64,000 nt of DNA from Rubrivivax sp. (GCA_016719535.1 JADJYX010000047.1:62001-126000); one strand, 5' to 3'. Counted from the stretch's first letter, positions 48,045 through 56,557 are shown. The notes: a model not told the origin generated them from the letters alone. Program-made: numbers and translations.

Positions 48045-49118
48045 ATGCGCGCCCTGCGCGTTCACGCCGGGCCGCGGGCGCTGCAACGCCTGCGCGACGG
48101 CGCGCTGCAGCCCGCCGACGTGCGCGTGATCCCGGCTGCGGCCGGCGGGCCCAAGGGCCTGGTGCTCAACCCGCTGGACCGTTTCCTGTTCGGCCACTGG
48201 CTGGTCGGGTCGACGCACGAGGTGCACCTGCTGGGCGCGTCGATCGGCGCCTGGCGCATGGCCTGCGCCACGCTGCCCGATGCCGACGAGGCGCTGGCGC
48301 AGCTGGCCGAGGACTACATCACCCAGCGCTACGAGCGCGCACCGGGCAGGGCCCCAACGCCGACCGCGGTGTCGCGGGCTTTCGGGCGCAAGCTCGACGA
48401 GCGGCTGGGCGCGCGCGCCGGCGAGATCCTGTCCAGCCCGCGCTACCGGCTGCATGTCTTCACCAGCCGCGGGCGACATCTGCTGCGGCGTGAAGGCCGG
48501 CTGCGCACGCCACTGGGTTATCTGGGCGCGTTCGTCAGCAATGCCGCCAGCCGGCGCGCGCTGGGGCTGTGGCTGGAACGGGTGGTCTTTTCCGATCCGC
48601 GCACGCCGCTGCCTTTCGGGCTTGGCGACTTTCGCAGTCGGCAGGTGCTGCTGGATGCGGCCAATCTGGCCCCGGCGATCCTGGCCAGCTGCTCGATCCC
48701 GTTCTGGCTGGACGCCGTGCACGACCTGCCGGGCGCACCCCGCGGCGCCTACTGGGATGGCGGCATCACCGACTACCACCTGCACCTGCCCTACGCCGGC
48801 ATGACCGAGGGCCTGGTGCTGTACCCGCATTTCCAGCCGCAGGTGGTGCCCGGCTGGCTGGACAAGCCCTTCCAGCATCGCCACGGCGCCACGCAGGCGC
48901 TGGCCAACGTGGTCGTGCTGTCGCCGTCGCCCGAGTGGGTGGCGACGCTGCCCGGTGCCAGGCTGCCCGACCGCAACGACTTCAAGCGCTGGCGCGACGA
49001 CGAGGCGGCCCGCATCACGGCCTGGCGGCGCGCGCTGGCCGGGAGCGAGCGGCTGGCGGACGACTTTGCCGACTGGGTGGCCGGCGCCGCCGCCGACATC
49101 GTGCCGCAGCCGCTGTGA
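48045..49118 (+). CDS. Patatin-like phospholipase
   Basis: 357 residues. Nucleophile elbow GASIG with S66 and the catalytic Asp in DGG (D238, GAYWDGGITD) form the patatin Ser-Asp dyad; the oxyanion-hole stretch AAAGGPKGL precedes it (31-39). No signal peptide is visible. It probably hydrolyses acyl chains from lipids in the cytoplasm. The gene starts 17 bp after tex and ends just before the thrS promoter. Confidence 0.87.
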   Translation: MRALRVHAGPRALQRLRDGALQPADVRVIPAAAGGPKGLVLNPLDRFLFGHWLVGSTHEVHLLGASIGAWRMACATLPDADEALAQLAEDYITQRYERAPGRAPTPTAVSRAFGRKLDERLGARAGEILSSPRYRLHVFTSRGRHLLRREGRLRTPLGYLGAFVSNAASRRALGLWLERVVFSDPRTPLPFGLGDFRSRQVLLDAANLAPAILASCSIPFWLDAVHDLPGAPRGAYWDGGITDYHLHLPYAGMTEGLVLYPHFQPQVVPGWLDKPFQHRHGATQALANVVVLSPSPEWVATLPGARLPDRNDFKRWRDDEAARITAWRRALAGSERLADDFADWVAGAAADIVPQPL

Positions 49119-49120
49119 CC

Positions 49121-49126
49121 TACAAT
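49121..49126 (+). promoter_or_regulatory. Possible -10 box of the thrS operon
   Basis: TACAAT stands out in GC-rich DNA immediately after the patatin stop. Transcription starting near 49133 would give ~40 nt before the leader peptide ATG. The -35 is not recognisable. Low confidence. Confidence 0.35.
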
Positions 49127-49171
49127 CCCCGGCTACAGTGATCCACAAGAGCAGGAAAGGCACGACGGGTT

Positions 49172-49213
49172 ATGACACCGCGGACTACGACGCCCTTCTT
49201 CACCGAGGTCTGA
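49172..49213 (+). CDS. Threonine-rich leader peptide of thrS (candidate attenuator)
   Basis: A 13-codon ORF, MTPRTTTPFFTEV, with five Thr codons (three in a row: ACT ACG ACG) and two Phe codons, lies 93 bp upstream of thrS. An SD-like AGGAAAGG is 11 bases before its ATG. In amino-acid-controlled attenuators, ribosome stalling at codons for the cognate amino acid decides which RNA hairpin forms. Enrichment in Thr directly upstream of threonyl-tRNA synthetase is unlikely to be chance. The Phe codons are suggestive, because pheST lie in the same operon. Confidence 0.6.
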   Translation: MTPRTTTPFFTEV

Positions 49214-49218
49214 ACCCC

Positions 49219-49287
49219 GGCCGCGCCGTCACGTCCACCTGAACCCGGACCTTCCCTTGACGAAGCGCGGCTCACCCCCGCGCTTCG
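49219..49287 (+). promoter_or_regulatory. Terminator and antiterminator structures in the thrS leader
   Basis: A perfect 10-bp hairpin CGAAGCGCGG/CCGCGCTTCG (49261-49270/49278-49287) is followed by CTGCTTTC, a poor U-tract. The upstream segment GGCCGCGC (49219-49226) can pair with GCGCGGCT (49265-49272), which would break that hairpin. The pairing segment lies right after the leader peptide stop codon, where a stalled ribosome would leave it free. The two structures are thus mutually exclusive, as expected for attenuation. Confidence 0.5.
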
Positions 49288-49306
49288 CTGCTTTCTGGAG
49301 TTGCCC

Positions 49307-51217
49307 ATGTCCGTGAATATCACGCTGCCTGACGGTGCCGTCCGGTCCTTCGACAACCCGGTCACGGTGGCCGAGGTGGCCGCGAGCATCGGCCCCGGCC
49401 TGGCCAAGGTGGCTTTGGCCGGCAAGGTCGACGGCCAGGTCGTCGATACGAGCTTCCGCATCGAGCGGGACGCCCGCCTGGCCATCGTCACCGACAAGGA
49501 CGGCGACGGCCTGGAGATCATCCGCCACAGCACGGCCCACCTGCTGGCCTATGCGGTGAAGGAGCTGTTCCCCGAGGCGCAGGTGACGATCGGGCCGGTG
49601 ATCGAGAACGGCTTCTATTACGACTTTGCCTACAAGCGCCCGTTCACGCCCGAGGACCTGGCGGCCATCGAGCAGCGCATGGCCGAACTGGCGAAGAAGG
49701 ACGAGAAGGTCGAGCGCCGCGTGCTGCCGCGCGACGAGGCCATCGCGCATTTCAAGGCCATCGGGGAACATTACAAGGCCGAGATCATTGGCAGCATTCC
49801 AGCCGGCGAGGACGTCTCGCTGTACCGCGAGGGCGGCTTCGAGGACCTGTGCCGCGGCCCGCATGTGCCCAGCACGGGCAGGCTGCGCCACTTCAAGCTG
49901 ATGAAGGTGGCCGGCGCCTACTGGCGTGGCGACCACCGCAACGAGCAGCTGCAGCGCATCTACGGCACGGCCTGGGCGAGCAAGGACGAGCTGCAGAAAT
50001 ACCTGACGATGCTGGAGGAGGCCGAGAAGCGCGACCACCGCAGGCTCGGCCGCGAGCTCGACCTCTTCCACCTCGACGAGCACAGCCCCGGCACGGTCTT
50101 CTGGCACCCCAAGGGCTGGACGGTGTGGCAGGAGGTCGAGCAGTACATGCGCCGCGTCTACCGCGACAACGGCTACCTCGAGGTGAAGGGGCCGCAGATC
50201 CTCGACCAGGCGCTGTGGGAGAAGACGGGCCACTGGCAGAAATACCGGGACAACATGTTCACGACGGAATCGGAGAAGCGCGACTATGCGCTCAAGCCGA
50301 TGAACTGCCCCGGCCACATCCTGATCTTCAAGCAGGGCATCAAGAGCTACCGCGACCTGCCGCTGCGCTACGGCGAATTCGGCCAGTGCCACCGCAACGA
50401 GCCCACCGGCGGCCTGCACGGCATCATGCGCGTGCGCGGCTTCACGCAGGACGACGGCCACATCTTCTGCACCGAGGACATGATCCAGGGCGAATGCGTG
50501 GCCTATACGGCGCTGCTGCAGAAGGTCTACGCCGATTTCGGCTTCAGCGACATCATCTACAAGGTGGCCACGCGCCCGGAGGCGCGCATCGGCTCCGACG
50601 AGAGCTGGGACAAGGCCGAGCGCGCGCTGATGGAGAGCCTGAAGCGCTCCGGCTGTGCCTTCGAGATCGCGCCCGGCGACGGTGCCTTCTACGGCCCGAA
50701 GATCGAATACACGCTCAAGGACGCCATCGGCCGCCAGTGGCAATGCGGCACGATGCAGGTCGACTTCAGCATGGCCGAGCGCCTGGGTGCTGAATATGTG
50801 GCCGAGGACAGCAGCCGCCGCCACCCGGTGATGCTGCACCGGGCCATCGTCGGCAGCCTCGAGCGCTTTATCGGCATCCTCATCGAGCAGCACGCCGGCG
50901 CGCTGCCGGCGTGGCTGTCGCCGGTGCAGGCGGTGGTGGCCTCGATCACCGACGGCCAGGCCGATTACGCCCGTGAGGTGGCGAAAACGTTGCAAAAACA
51001 AGGAGTTAGAATCCAGCTCGATTTGCGCAACGAAAAAATCACCTATAAAATCCGCGAACATTCCCTGCAGAAGGTCCCGTACATCCTGGTCGTGGGTGAC
51101 AAGGAGAAGGCAAACGGGGCCGTTGCCGTGCGCGCGCGGGGCAACCAGGACCTGGGTGTGATGCCGGTGGCCGACTTCGCTGCGAAGCTCGCCGACGACA
51201 TCGCCAGCAAGGCCTGA
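49307..51217 (+). CDS. thrS: Threonyl-tRNA synthetase
   Basis: 636 residues. TGS domain at the N-terminus (VNITLPDGAVRSF), the SAD editing domain with HSTAHLLAYAVKELFP, a class II core (motif 2 RYGEFGQCHRNEPTGGLHGIMRVRGFTQDDGHIFC, zinc ligands in MNCPGHILIFK) and a C-terminal anticodon-binding domain. It charges tRNA-Thr and edits Ser-tRNA-Thr. ATG 49307 follows CTGGAG; it begins thrS-infC-rpmI-rplT-pheS-pheT-ihfA. Confidence 0.97.
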   Translation: MSVNITLPDGAVRSFDNPVTVAEVAASIGPGLAKVALAGKVDGQVVDTSFRIERDARLAIVTDKDGDGLEIIRHSTAHLLAYAVKELFPEAQVTIGPVIENGFYYDFAYKRPFTPEDLAAIEQRMAELAKKDEKVERRVLPRDEAIAHFKAIGEHYKAEIIGSIPAGEDVSLYREGGFEDLCRGPHVPSTGRLRHFKLMKVAGAYWRGDHRNEQLQRIYGTAWASKDELQKYLTMLEEAEKRDHRRLGRELDLFHLDEHSPGTVFWHPKGWTVWQEVEQYMRRVYRDNGYLEVKGPQILDQALWEKTGHWQKYRDNMFTTESEKRDYALKPMNCPGHILIFKQGIKSYRDLPLRYGEFGQCHRNEPTGGLHGIMRVRGFTQDDGHIFCTEDMIQGECVAYTALLQKVYADFGFSDIIYKVATRPEARIGSDESWDKAERALMESLKRSGCAFEIAPGDGAFYGPKIEYTLKDAIGRQWQCGTMQVDFSMAERLGAEYVAEDSSRRHPVMLHRAIVGSLERFIGILIEQHAGALPAWLSPVQAVVASITDGQADYAREVAKTLQKQGVRIQLDLRNEKITYKIREHSLQKVPYILVVGDKEKANGAVAVRARGNQDLGVMPVADFAAKLADDIASKA

Positions 51218-51288
51218 TCGCCCGAGCGCCGCCCGTCTGATGAGACCGTGCCCCGGCTGCCTTCGGGGTGCACAAAGGAGTTCGAACC

Positions 51289-51840
51289 ATCGCTACCTTC
51301 ATGGACCGCCGCGTTCCCAATGCGGAACGCAAGCACAAGCTCAACCGCGAGATCATGGCGCCGCAGGTGCGCCTGAACGGGGTCGAAAACGAGCCGCTGG
51401 GCATCGTGGGCTTGCAGGACGCATTGCGCATGGCGGGCGAACTGGACGTGGACCTGGTCGAGATCTCGGCCACCGCAGACCCCCCGGTCTGCCGGCTGAT
51501 GGACTACGGCAAGTTCAAGTACCAGGAGCAGAAGAAGGCGGCGGAGGCCAAGTCCAAGCAGAAGATCATCGAGGTCAAGGAAGTCAAATTCCGGCCCGGC
51601 ACCGACGAAGGCGACTACAACATCAAGATGCGCAACCTGCGCCGCTTCATCGCCGAGGATGGTGACAAGGGCAAGGTCACGCTGCGCTTCCGCGGCCGCG
51701 AGATCACCCACCAGGACATTGGCATGCGGTTGCTCGAGCGCATCCGCGACGAACTGGCCGATGTCTCGGTGGTGGAGCACATGCCCAAGCTCGAAGGCCG
51801 CCAGATGATCATGGTGCTGGCGCCCAAGAGAAAGCAGTAG
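51289..51840 (+). CDS. infC: Translation initiation factor IF-3 (AUC start)
   Basis: 183 residues if started at ATC 51289 (codon order ATC GCT ACC TTC ATG GAC CGC). An ideal Shine-Dalgarno AAAGGAG ends 8 bases before this ATC. IF-3 domains are clear: REIMAPQVRLNGVENEPLGIVGLQDALRMAGELDVDLVEISATADPPVCRLMDYGKFKYQ and the C-terminal EVKFRPGTDEGDYNIKMRNLRRFIAEDGDKGKVTLRFRGREITHQ. infC is known to use AUU, AUC or AUA starts so that IF-3 can repress its own translation. The first in-frame ATG (51301) would have no SD. Confidence 0.85.
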   Translation: MATFMDRRVPNAERKHKLNREIMAPQVRLNGVENEPLGIVGLQDALRMAGELDVDLVEISATADPPVCRLMDYGKFKYQEQKKAAEAKSKQKIIEVKEVKFRPGTDEGDYNIKMRNLRRFIAEDGDKGKVTLRFRGREITHQDIGMRLLERIRDELADVSVVEHMPKLEGRQMIMVLAPKRKQ

Positions 51841-51858
51841 AGCGGGTTTTTCGAGTCT

Positions 51859-51941
51859 CGCCGCCCGGGTCTGGTCACCCGGGCGGCGAACACCAAGCCG
51901 TTGCAGGCCAACAAGCACCGTGAAGCCACGGTCGCCTGCAA
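51859..51941 (+). promoter_or_regulatory. rpmI leader structures (candidate L20 autoregulation)
   Basis: Two strong hairpins lie between infC and rpmI. The first is a perfect 12-bp stem CGCCGCCCGGGT/ACCCGGGCGGCG (51859-51888). The second is an 8-bp stem TTGCAGGC/GCCTGCAA (51901-51908/51934-51941) with an inner hairpin ACCGTG-AAGC-CACGGT. In other bacteria the rpmI leader folds into a binding site for ribosomal protein L20. No U-tract follows, so a translational rather than termination mechanism is likelier. Confidence 0.45.
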
Positions 51942-51963
51942 GGGTCACTTAGAAGGAGCAGCA

Positions 51964-52167
51964 ATGCCCAAGATGAAGACCAAGAGCGGGGCCAAGAAGC
52001 GCTTCCGCGTGCGTCCGGGTGGTACCGTCAAGCGCGGTCAGGCGTTCAAGCGCCACATCCTCACGAAGAAGAGCACGACCCGCAAGCGCCACCTGCGCGG
52101 CGCGGCCGTCGTGCACGAGACCAACATGGGCCACATCGCCGCGATGCTGCCCTTCGCTGGCCTCTGA
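51964..52167 (+). CDS. rpmI: 50S ribosomal protein L35
   Basis: 67 residues, MPKMKTKSGAKKRFRVRPGGTVKRGQAFKRHILTKKSTTRKRHLRGAAVVHETN, the L35 family signature, highly basic. ATG 51964 is preceded by AAGGAG. Precedes rplT by 27 bp, as in almost all bacteria. Confidence 0.97.
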   Translation: MPKMKTKSGAKKRFRVRPGGTVKRGQAFKRHILTKKSTTRKRHLRGAAVVHETNMGHIAAMLPFAGL

Positions 52168-52194
52168 TCTTCACCACGCACAGGAGTCAAGCAC

Positions 52195-52551
52195 ATGCCT
52201 CGCGTCAAACGTGGTGTCACCGCGCACGCCCGCCACAAGAAGATCCTGAAGCTTGCCAAGGGCTTCCGCGGCCGTCGCAAGAACGTCTTCCGCATCGCCA
52301 AGCAGGCGGTGATGAAGGCCGGCCAGTATGCCTACCGTGACCGGCGCACCCGCAAGCGGGTATTCCGCCAGCTCTGGATCGCCCGCATCAACGCGGCGAG
52401 CCGCGAACTGGGTGTCACCTACAGCAAGTTCATGGCCGGCCTGAAGAAGGCGCAGATCGACATCGACCGCAAGGTCCTGGCCGATCTGGCCGTCAACGAC
52501 CCGGCTGCCTTCGGCAGCATCGTTGCCAAGGTGAAGGCCCAACTCGCCTGA
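52195..52551 (+). CDS. rplT: 50S ribosomal protein L20
   Basis: 118 residues, MPRVKRGVTAHARHKKILKLAKGFRGRRKNVFRIAKQAVMKAGQYAYRDRRTRKRVFRQLWIARINAA, the canonical L20 start and core. L20 is an early assembly protein of the large subunit and in several bacteria represses the rpmI-rplT mRNA. Followed by an intrinsic terminator before pheS. Confidence 0.98.
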   Translation: MPRVKRGVTAHARHKKILKLAKGFRGRRKNVFRIAKQAVMKAGQYAYRDRRTRKRVFRQLWIARINAASRELGVTYSKFMAGLKKAQIDIDRKVLADLAVNDPAAFGSIVAKVKAQLA

Positions 52552-52556
52552 TGCCC

Positions 52557-52620
52557 GCAGGGGCGCAGTCCCCTGCCGCCGTCAGCTTTCAAAGGCCGTC
52601 ACCCGTGGGCGGCCTTTTTT
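52557..52620 (+). terminator. Tandem hairpins and terminator between rplT and pheS
   Basis: A 7-bp hairpin GCAGGGG/CCCCTGC (52557-52576) is followed by a second stem, AAAGGCCG/CGGCCTTT (52591-52598/52610-52617), and six T (52615-52620). The second is a good intrinsic terminator. Since pheS starts only 13 bp later, it probably works as a partial or regulated stop separating the ribosomal from the pheST part of the operon. Confidence 0.7.
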
Positions 52621-52633
52621 CTTGTCTCCTGCC

Positions 52634-53677
52634 ATGAACGATCTGGATCAACTGGTCAGCGCCGCACAGGCGGAGTTCGATGCCGCGCCGACGCCGGCCG
52701 AGCTGGAAAACGCCAAGGCGCGCTTTCTCGGCAAGAGCGGCCGCGTGACCGACCTGCTCAAGGGCCTGGCCACGCTGCCGCCCGAGCAGAAGAAGTCCCG
52801 CGGCGCCGAGATCAACCAGCTCAAGGCCCGCATCGAGGCGGCGCTGCAGTCGCGTCGCGAGTCGCTCGCCGAGTCCGAACTGCAGGCGCAGCTGCGCGCC
52901 GAGGCGCTGGACATCACGCTGCCCGGCCGCCGCCGCGGCACCGGCGGCCTGCACCCGGTCAGCCGCACGATCGAGCGCATCGAGGCCATCTTCGCCTCGA
53001 TGGGTTTCGACGTCGCCGAGGGCCCCGAGATCGAGACCGACTGGATGAATTTCACGGCGCTCAACAGCCCGAAGAACCACCCGGCACGCTCGATGCAGGA
53101 CACCTTCTATGTCGACCTGAAGGACGCCGAAGGTGCGTGGATGAACCTGCGCACGCACACCAGCCCGATGCAGGTGCGCTATGCGATGGCCCATGCGGCG
53201 AAATACCGCGGCGTCGACCCGATGCCCGAGATCCGCGTCATCGCGCCCGGCCGCACCTACCGCGTGGACAGCGACGCCACGCATTCGCCGATGTTCCACC
53301 AGTGCGAAGGCCTGTGGATCGGCGCCAACGTCAGCTTCAAGGACCTGAAGGTCGTATTTGCCGACTTCGTGCGCCAGTTTTTCGAGACCGACGACTTCGA
53401 CGTGCGCTTCCGGCCGTCGTTCTTCCCCTTCACCGAGCCCTCGGCCGAGATCGACATCGCCTTCCGCAGCGGCCCGCTGGCAGGCCGCTGGCTGGAGGTG
53501 GCCGGCTCCGGCCAGGTGCACCCGAACGTGGTGCGCAATTTCGGCCTCGACCCCGAGCGGCACATCGGCTTTGCCTTCGGCATGGGCCCCGACCGGCTGG
53601 CCATGCTGCGCTATGGCATCGACGACCTGCGCCTGATGTTCGACGGCGACCTGCGCTTCCTGTCGCAGTTCCGCTGA
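52634..53677 (+). CDS. pheS: Phenylalanyl-tRNA synthetase alpha subunit
   Basis: 347 residues. N-terminal coiled-coil, then the class II catalytic core with HPVSRTIERIEAIFASMGFDVAEGPEIETDWMNFTALNSPKNHPAR, RTHTSPMQVRYA and FRPSFFPFTEPSAEIDI, ending GFAFGMGPDRLAMLRYGIDDLR. It forms the alpha2beta2 enzyme with PheT. ATG 52634 is preferred over the TTG at 52622. Confidence 0.97.
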   Translation: MNDLDQLVSAAQAEFDAAPTPAELENAKARFLGKSGRVTDLLKGLATLPPEQKKSRGAEINQLKARIEAALQSRRESLAESELQAQLRAEALDITLPGRRRGTGGLHPVSRTIERIEAIFASMGFDVAEGPEIETDWMNFTALNSPKNHPARSMQDTFYVDLKDAEGAWMNLRTHTSPMQVRYAMAHAAKYRGVDPMPEIRVIAPGRTYRVDSDATHSPMFHQCEGLWIGANVSFKDLKVVFADFVRQFFETDDFDVRFRPSFFPFTEPSAEIDIAFRSGPLAGRWLEVAGSGQVHPNVVRNFGLDPERHIGFAFGMGPDRLAMLRYGIDDLRLMFDGDLRFLSQFR

Positions 53678-53710
53678 GCCCGTCGCCGATCGAAGCACCG
53701 AGAGAGTCCC

Positions 53711-56134
53711 ATGCAATTCCCCGAGTCGTGGTTGCGCGAGTTCTGCAACCCCCCGCTGAGCACGAAGGAACTGGCCGACCTGCTGACGATGTCCGGCATG
53801 GAGGTCGAGGAGCTGCGCCCGGTGGCGCCGCCCTTCAGCGGCGTGGTCGTGGCCGAGATCCTGAGCGCCGAGCCGCACCCGCAGGCCGACCGCCTGCGCG
53901 TGTGCCAGGTCAACGCCGGGCCGCAGTTTGCGGACGGCCCGCTGCAGATCGTCTGCGGTGCGCCCAACGCGCGTGCCGGCATCCGCGTGCCGCTGGCCAC
54001 CGTGGGCGCCGAGCTGCCGCCGGGTGCCGATGGCCAGCCCTTCAGGATCGGCGTCGGCAAGCTGCGTGGCGTGGAAAGCCGCGGCATGCTGTGCTCGGCG
54101 CGCGAGCTGGGCATCACCGACGACCACGGCGGCCTGCTCGAATTGAGCGACGACGCGACGGTGGGTGCCAACCTGCGCGACGTGCTGCGCCTGGACGACA
54201 CCGTCTTCACGCTCAAGCTCACGCCCAACCTGGGGCACTGCCTCAGTGTCTTCGGCATCGCACGCGAGGTCTCGGCGCTGACCGGCACGCCGCTGCACGT
54301 GCCGGCCATCCGCCCGGTGGTGCCGGTGCACGACCAGCGGCTGCCGGTCGAGGTGCTGGCCAGGGACCTGTGCGGCCGCTTCTCGGGCCGCGTGGTGCGG
54401 GGCGTGAATACGAAGGCGCAGACGCCACCCTGGATGGTCGACCGCCTGGCCCGCTGCGGCCAGCGCAGCGTGACGGCGCTGGTCGACATCTCGAACTACG
54501 TGATGTTCGAATATGGCCGCCCGTCGCACATCTTCGACCTCGACAAGATCCACGACAAGCTGGTGGTGCGCTGGGGGCGGGCGGGCGAGACGCTCAAGCT
54601 GCTCAACGGCAACACCATCGAGGTCGACGAGCAGGTGGGCGTGATCGCCGACAGCCAGGGCGTGGAATCGCTGGCCGGCATCATGGGCGGCGACGCCACC
54701 GCGGTATCGGACGAGACGAAGAATGTCTATGTCGAGGCCGCCTTCTGGTGGCCCGATGCGGTGGCCGGCCGTTCGCGCCGCTTCAATTTCAGCACCGATG
54801 CCGGCCACCGCTTCGAGCGCGGCGTCGACCCGGCGCTGACGGCCGAGCACATCGAGCGCATCACGCGGCTCATCATCGACATCTGCGGCGGCGAGGCCGG
54901 CCCGATGGACGACCAGGTGCTGGCGCTGCCGCCTGCCGCGCCGGTGCGCCTGCGCGTGGATCGCGCCGCCAGGGTCATCGGCATGCCGGTCACGCAGGCG
55001 CAATGCGCCGAGGTCTTCCGCCGCCTGGGCCTGGACTTCACCGAGGCCCCCGGCGTGCTGAGCGTGACGCCGCCGAGCTGGCGCTTCGACCTGAAGATCG
55101 AAGAGGACCTGATCGAGGAGGTGATCCGCGTCATCGGCTACGACAAGCTGCCGATGACGCCGCCGCAGGCGCCGGTGACCGCGCAGGTGCGACGCGAGGC
55201 GCGCCGTGGCGCCTTCGCGCTGCGCCATGCCCTGGCCGGGCTGGACTATCTGGAGACGATCAATTTCAGCTTCGTCGAGGCGCGCTGGGAGCAGGACCTG
55301 GCCGGCAACGACGAGCCGATCCGCGTGCTCAACCCGATCGCCGCGCCGCTGGCGGTGATGCGGTCGGGCCTGGTCGGCAGCCTGGTGCAGGTGCTGCGCC
55401 ACAACCTCGCGCGCAAGGCCTCACGCGTGCGGGTGTTCGAGATCGGTCGCGTCTTCATGCGCGACGCCGCGGCCACCGACGGCGAGCGTTCGGTGGCGGG
55501 TGTGCGCCAGCCGATGCGCGTGGGCGGCCTGGCCTACGGGCCGGCCGAGCCGGCGCAATGGGGCAGCCGCGAACGGGCGGTCGACTTCTTCGACGTCAAG
55601 GGCGATGTCGAATCGCTGCTGGCGCCATCAAGGCCCGTCTTCGTGGCCGACAGCCACCCTGCGATGCACCCCGGCCGCTGCGCGCGCGTCGAGGTCGACG
55701 GCCGTGCCATCGGCCACGTGGGCGAGCTGCACCCCAAATGGCGCCAGGCCTACGACCTGCCGCAGGCGCCTGTGCTGTTCGAACTCGACCTCGACGCCGT
55801 GCTCGACACGCCGATGCCCGTCTTCAGCCCGGTGTCGCGCCAGCAGGCGGTGGTGCGCGACCTGGCGCTGGTGGTGGCCGACGGCGTGGCGCACGACGCG
55901 CTGATGGCGGCCCTGGCCGCCGACGAGCAGGGCCTGATCCGCGCGACCACGCTGTTCGACGTCTACAAGCCCGCCAAGGCCGTGCCGGGCATCGGCGAGC
56001 ACGAACGCAGCCTGGCCGTGCGCCTGGAACTGCTGGATTTCGACAACACGCTGACCGACGAGCGCATCGACAATGCGGTGGCTGCTGCCGTGGGGCGCGT
56101 GCAGACGGCATTCGGCGCACGCCTGCGCACCTGA
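53711..56134 (+). CDS. pheT: Phenylalanyl-tRNA synthetase beta subunit
   Basis: 807 residues, usual length. N-terminal EMAP/tRNA-binding fold (VVAEILSAEPHPQADRLRVCQVNAG), B3/B4 editing domain, B5 domain, a class II-like core and a C-terminal anticodon FDX-ACB domain (FSPVSRQQAVVRDLALVVADGVAHDALMAAL). Works with PheS. It starts 33 bp after pheS. Confidence 0.97.
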   Translation: MQFPESWLREFCNPPLSTKELADLLTMSGMEVEELRPVAPPFSGVVVAEILSAEPHPQADRLRVCQVNAGPQFADGPLQIVCGAPNARAGIRVPLATVGAELPPGADGQPFRIGVGKLRGVESRGMLCSARELGITDDHGGLLELSDDATVGANLRDVLRLDDTVFTLKLTPNLGHCLSVFGIAREVSALTGTPLHVPAIRPVVPVHDQRLPVEVLARDLCGRFSGRVVRGVNTKAQTPPWMVDRLARCGQRSVTALVDISNYVMFEYGRPSHIFDLDKIHDKLVVRWGRAGETLKLLNGNTIEVDEQVGVIADSQGVESLAGIMGGDATAVSDETKNVYVEAAFWWPDAVAGRSRRFNFSTDAGHRFERGVDPALTAEHIERITRLIIDICGGEAGPMDDQVLALPPAAPVRLRVDRAARVIGMPVTQAQCAEVFRRLGLDFTEAPGVLSVTPPSWRFDLKIEEDLIEEVIRVIGYDKLPMTPPQAPVTAQVRREARRGAFALRHALAGLDYLETINFSFVEARWEQDLAGNDEPIRVLNPIAAPLAVMRSGLVGSLVQVLRHNLARKASRVRVFEIGRVFMRDAAATDGERSVAGVRQPMRVGGLAYGPAEPAQWGSRERAVDFFDVKGDVESLLAPSRPVFVADSHPAMHPGRCARVEVDGRAIGHVGELHPKWRQAYDLPQAPVLFELDLDAVLDTPMPVFSPVSRQQAVVRDLALVVADGVAHDALMAALAADEQGLIRATTLFDVYKPAKAVPGIGEHERSLAVRLELLDFDNTLTDERIDNAVAAAVGRVQTAFGARLRT

Positions 56135-56157
56135 ACAAGAGGGAACGAGGACCATCC

Positions 56158-56523
56158 ATGGCCACCGACGACACCCCTGCGGGTCACCCGATCATCCTGC
56201 CGTCGCTGGAGACGCCGACGCTGACCAAGGCCGAGCTGTCGGAACTGCTGTTCGACCGCCTGGGCCTGAACAAGCGCGAGTCCAAGGACATGGTCGAGGC
56301 CTTCTTCGACATCATCCACGAGACCCTGGTGCGCGGCGACGACGTCAAGCTCTCGGGCTTCGGCAACTTCAACATCCGCCGCAAGGCGCCGCGCCCGGGC
56401 CGCAACCCGCGCACCGGCGAGTCGATCCCGATCAAGGCGCGCAACGTCGTCACCTTCCACGCCAGTCACAAGCTGAAATCGATCGTGCAGGGCGACACGC
56501 CGTCGGGCGAAGACTTCGAGTAA
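56158..56523 (+). CDS. ihfA: Integration host factor alpha subunit
   Basis: 121 residues. A ~22-residue N-terminal extension (MATDDTPAGHPIILPSLETPT) precedes the classic HU/IHF fold: LTKAELSELLFDRLGLNKRESKDMVEAFFDIIHETLVRGDDVKLSGFGNFNIRRKAPRPGRNPRTGESIPI. The DNA-intercalating proline of the RNPRTG arm is present. IHF bends DNA and helps sigma-54 promoters such as the one upstream of ric. It follows pheT by 23 bp. Confidence 0.95.
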   Translation: MATDDTPAGHPIILPSLETPTLTKAELSELLFDRLGLNKRESKDMVEAFFDIIHETLVRGDDVKLSGFGNFNIRRKAPRPGRNPRTGESIPIKARNVVTFHASHKLKSIVQGDTPSGEDFE

Positions 56524-56557
56524 AGTCTAACTTTCTCTTTTGATCCCATTGATTTCA

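Noticed and set aside
52551..52637. 28-codon ORF after rplT, considered as a PheM-like leader
   Set aside because: It has only isolated Phe codons, no run of Phe, and ends inside the pheS start; nothing supports translation.
52589..55402. 937-codon minus-strand frame over pheS/pheT
   Set aside because: Antisense of two strongly conserved synthetase genes, with His/Arg/Leu/Ala-biased composition.
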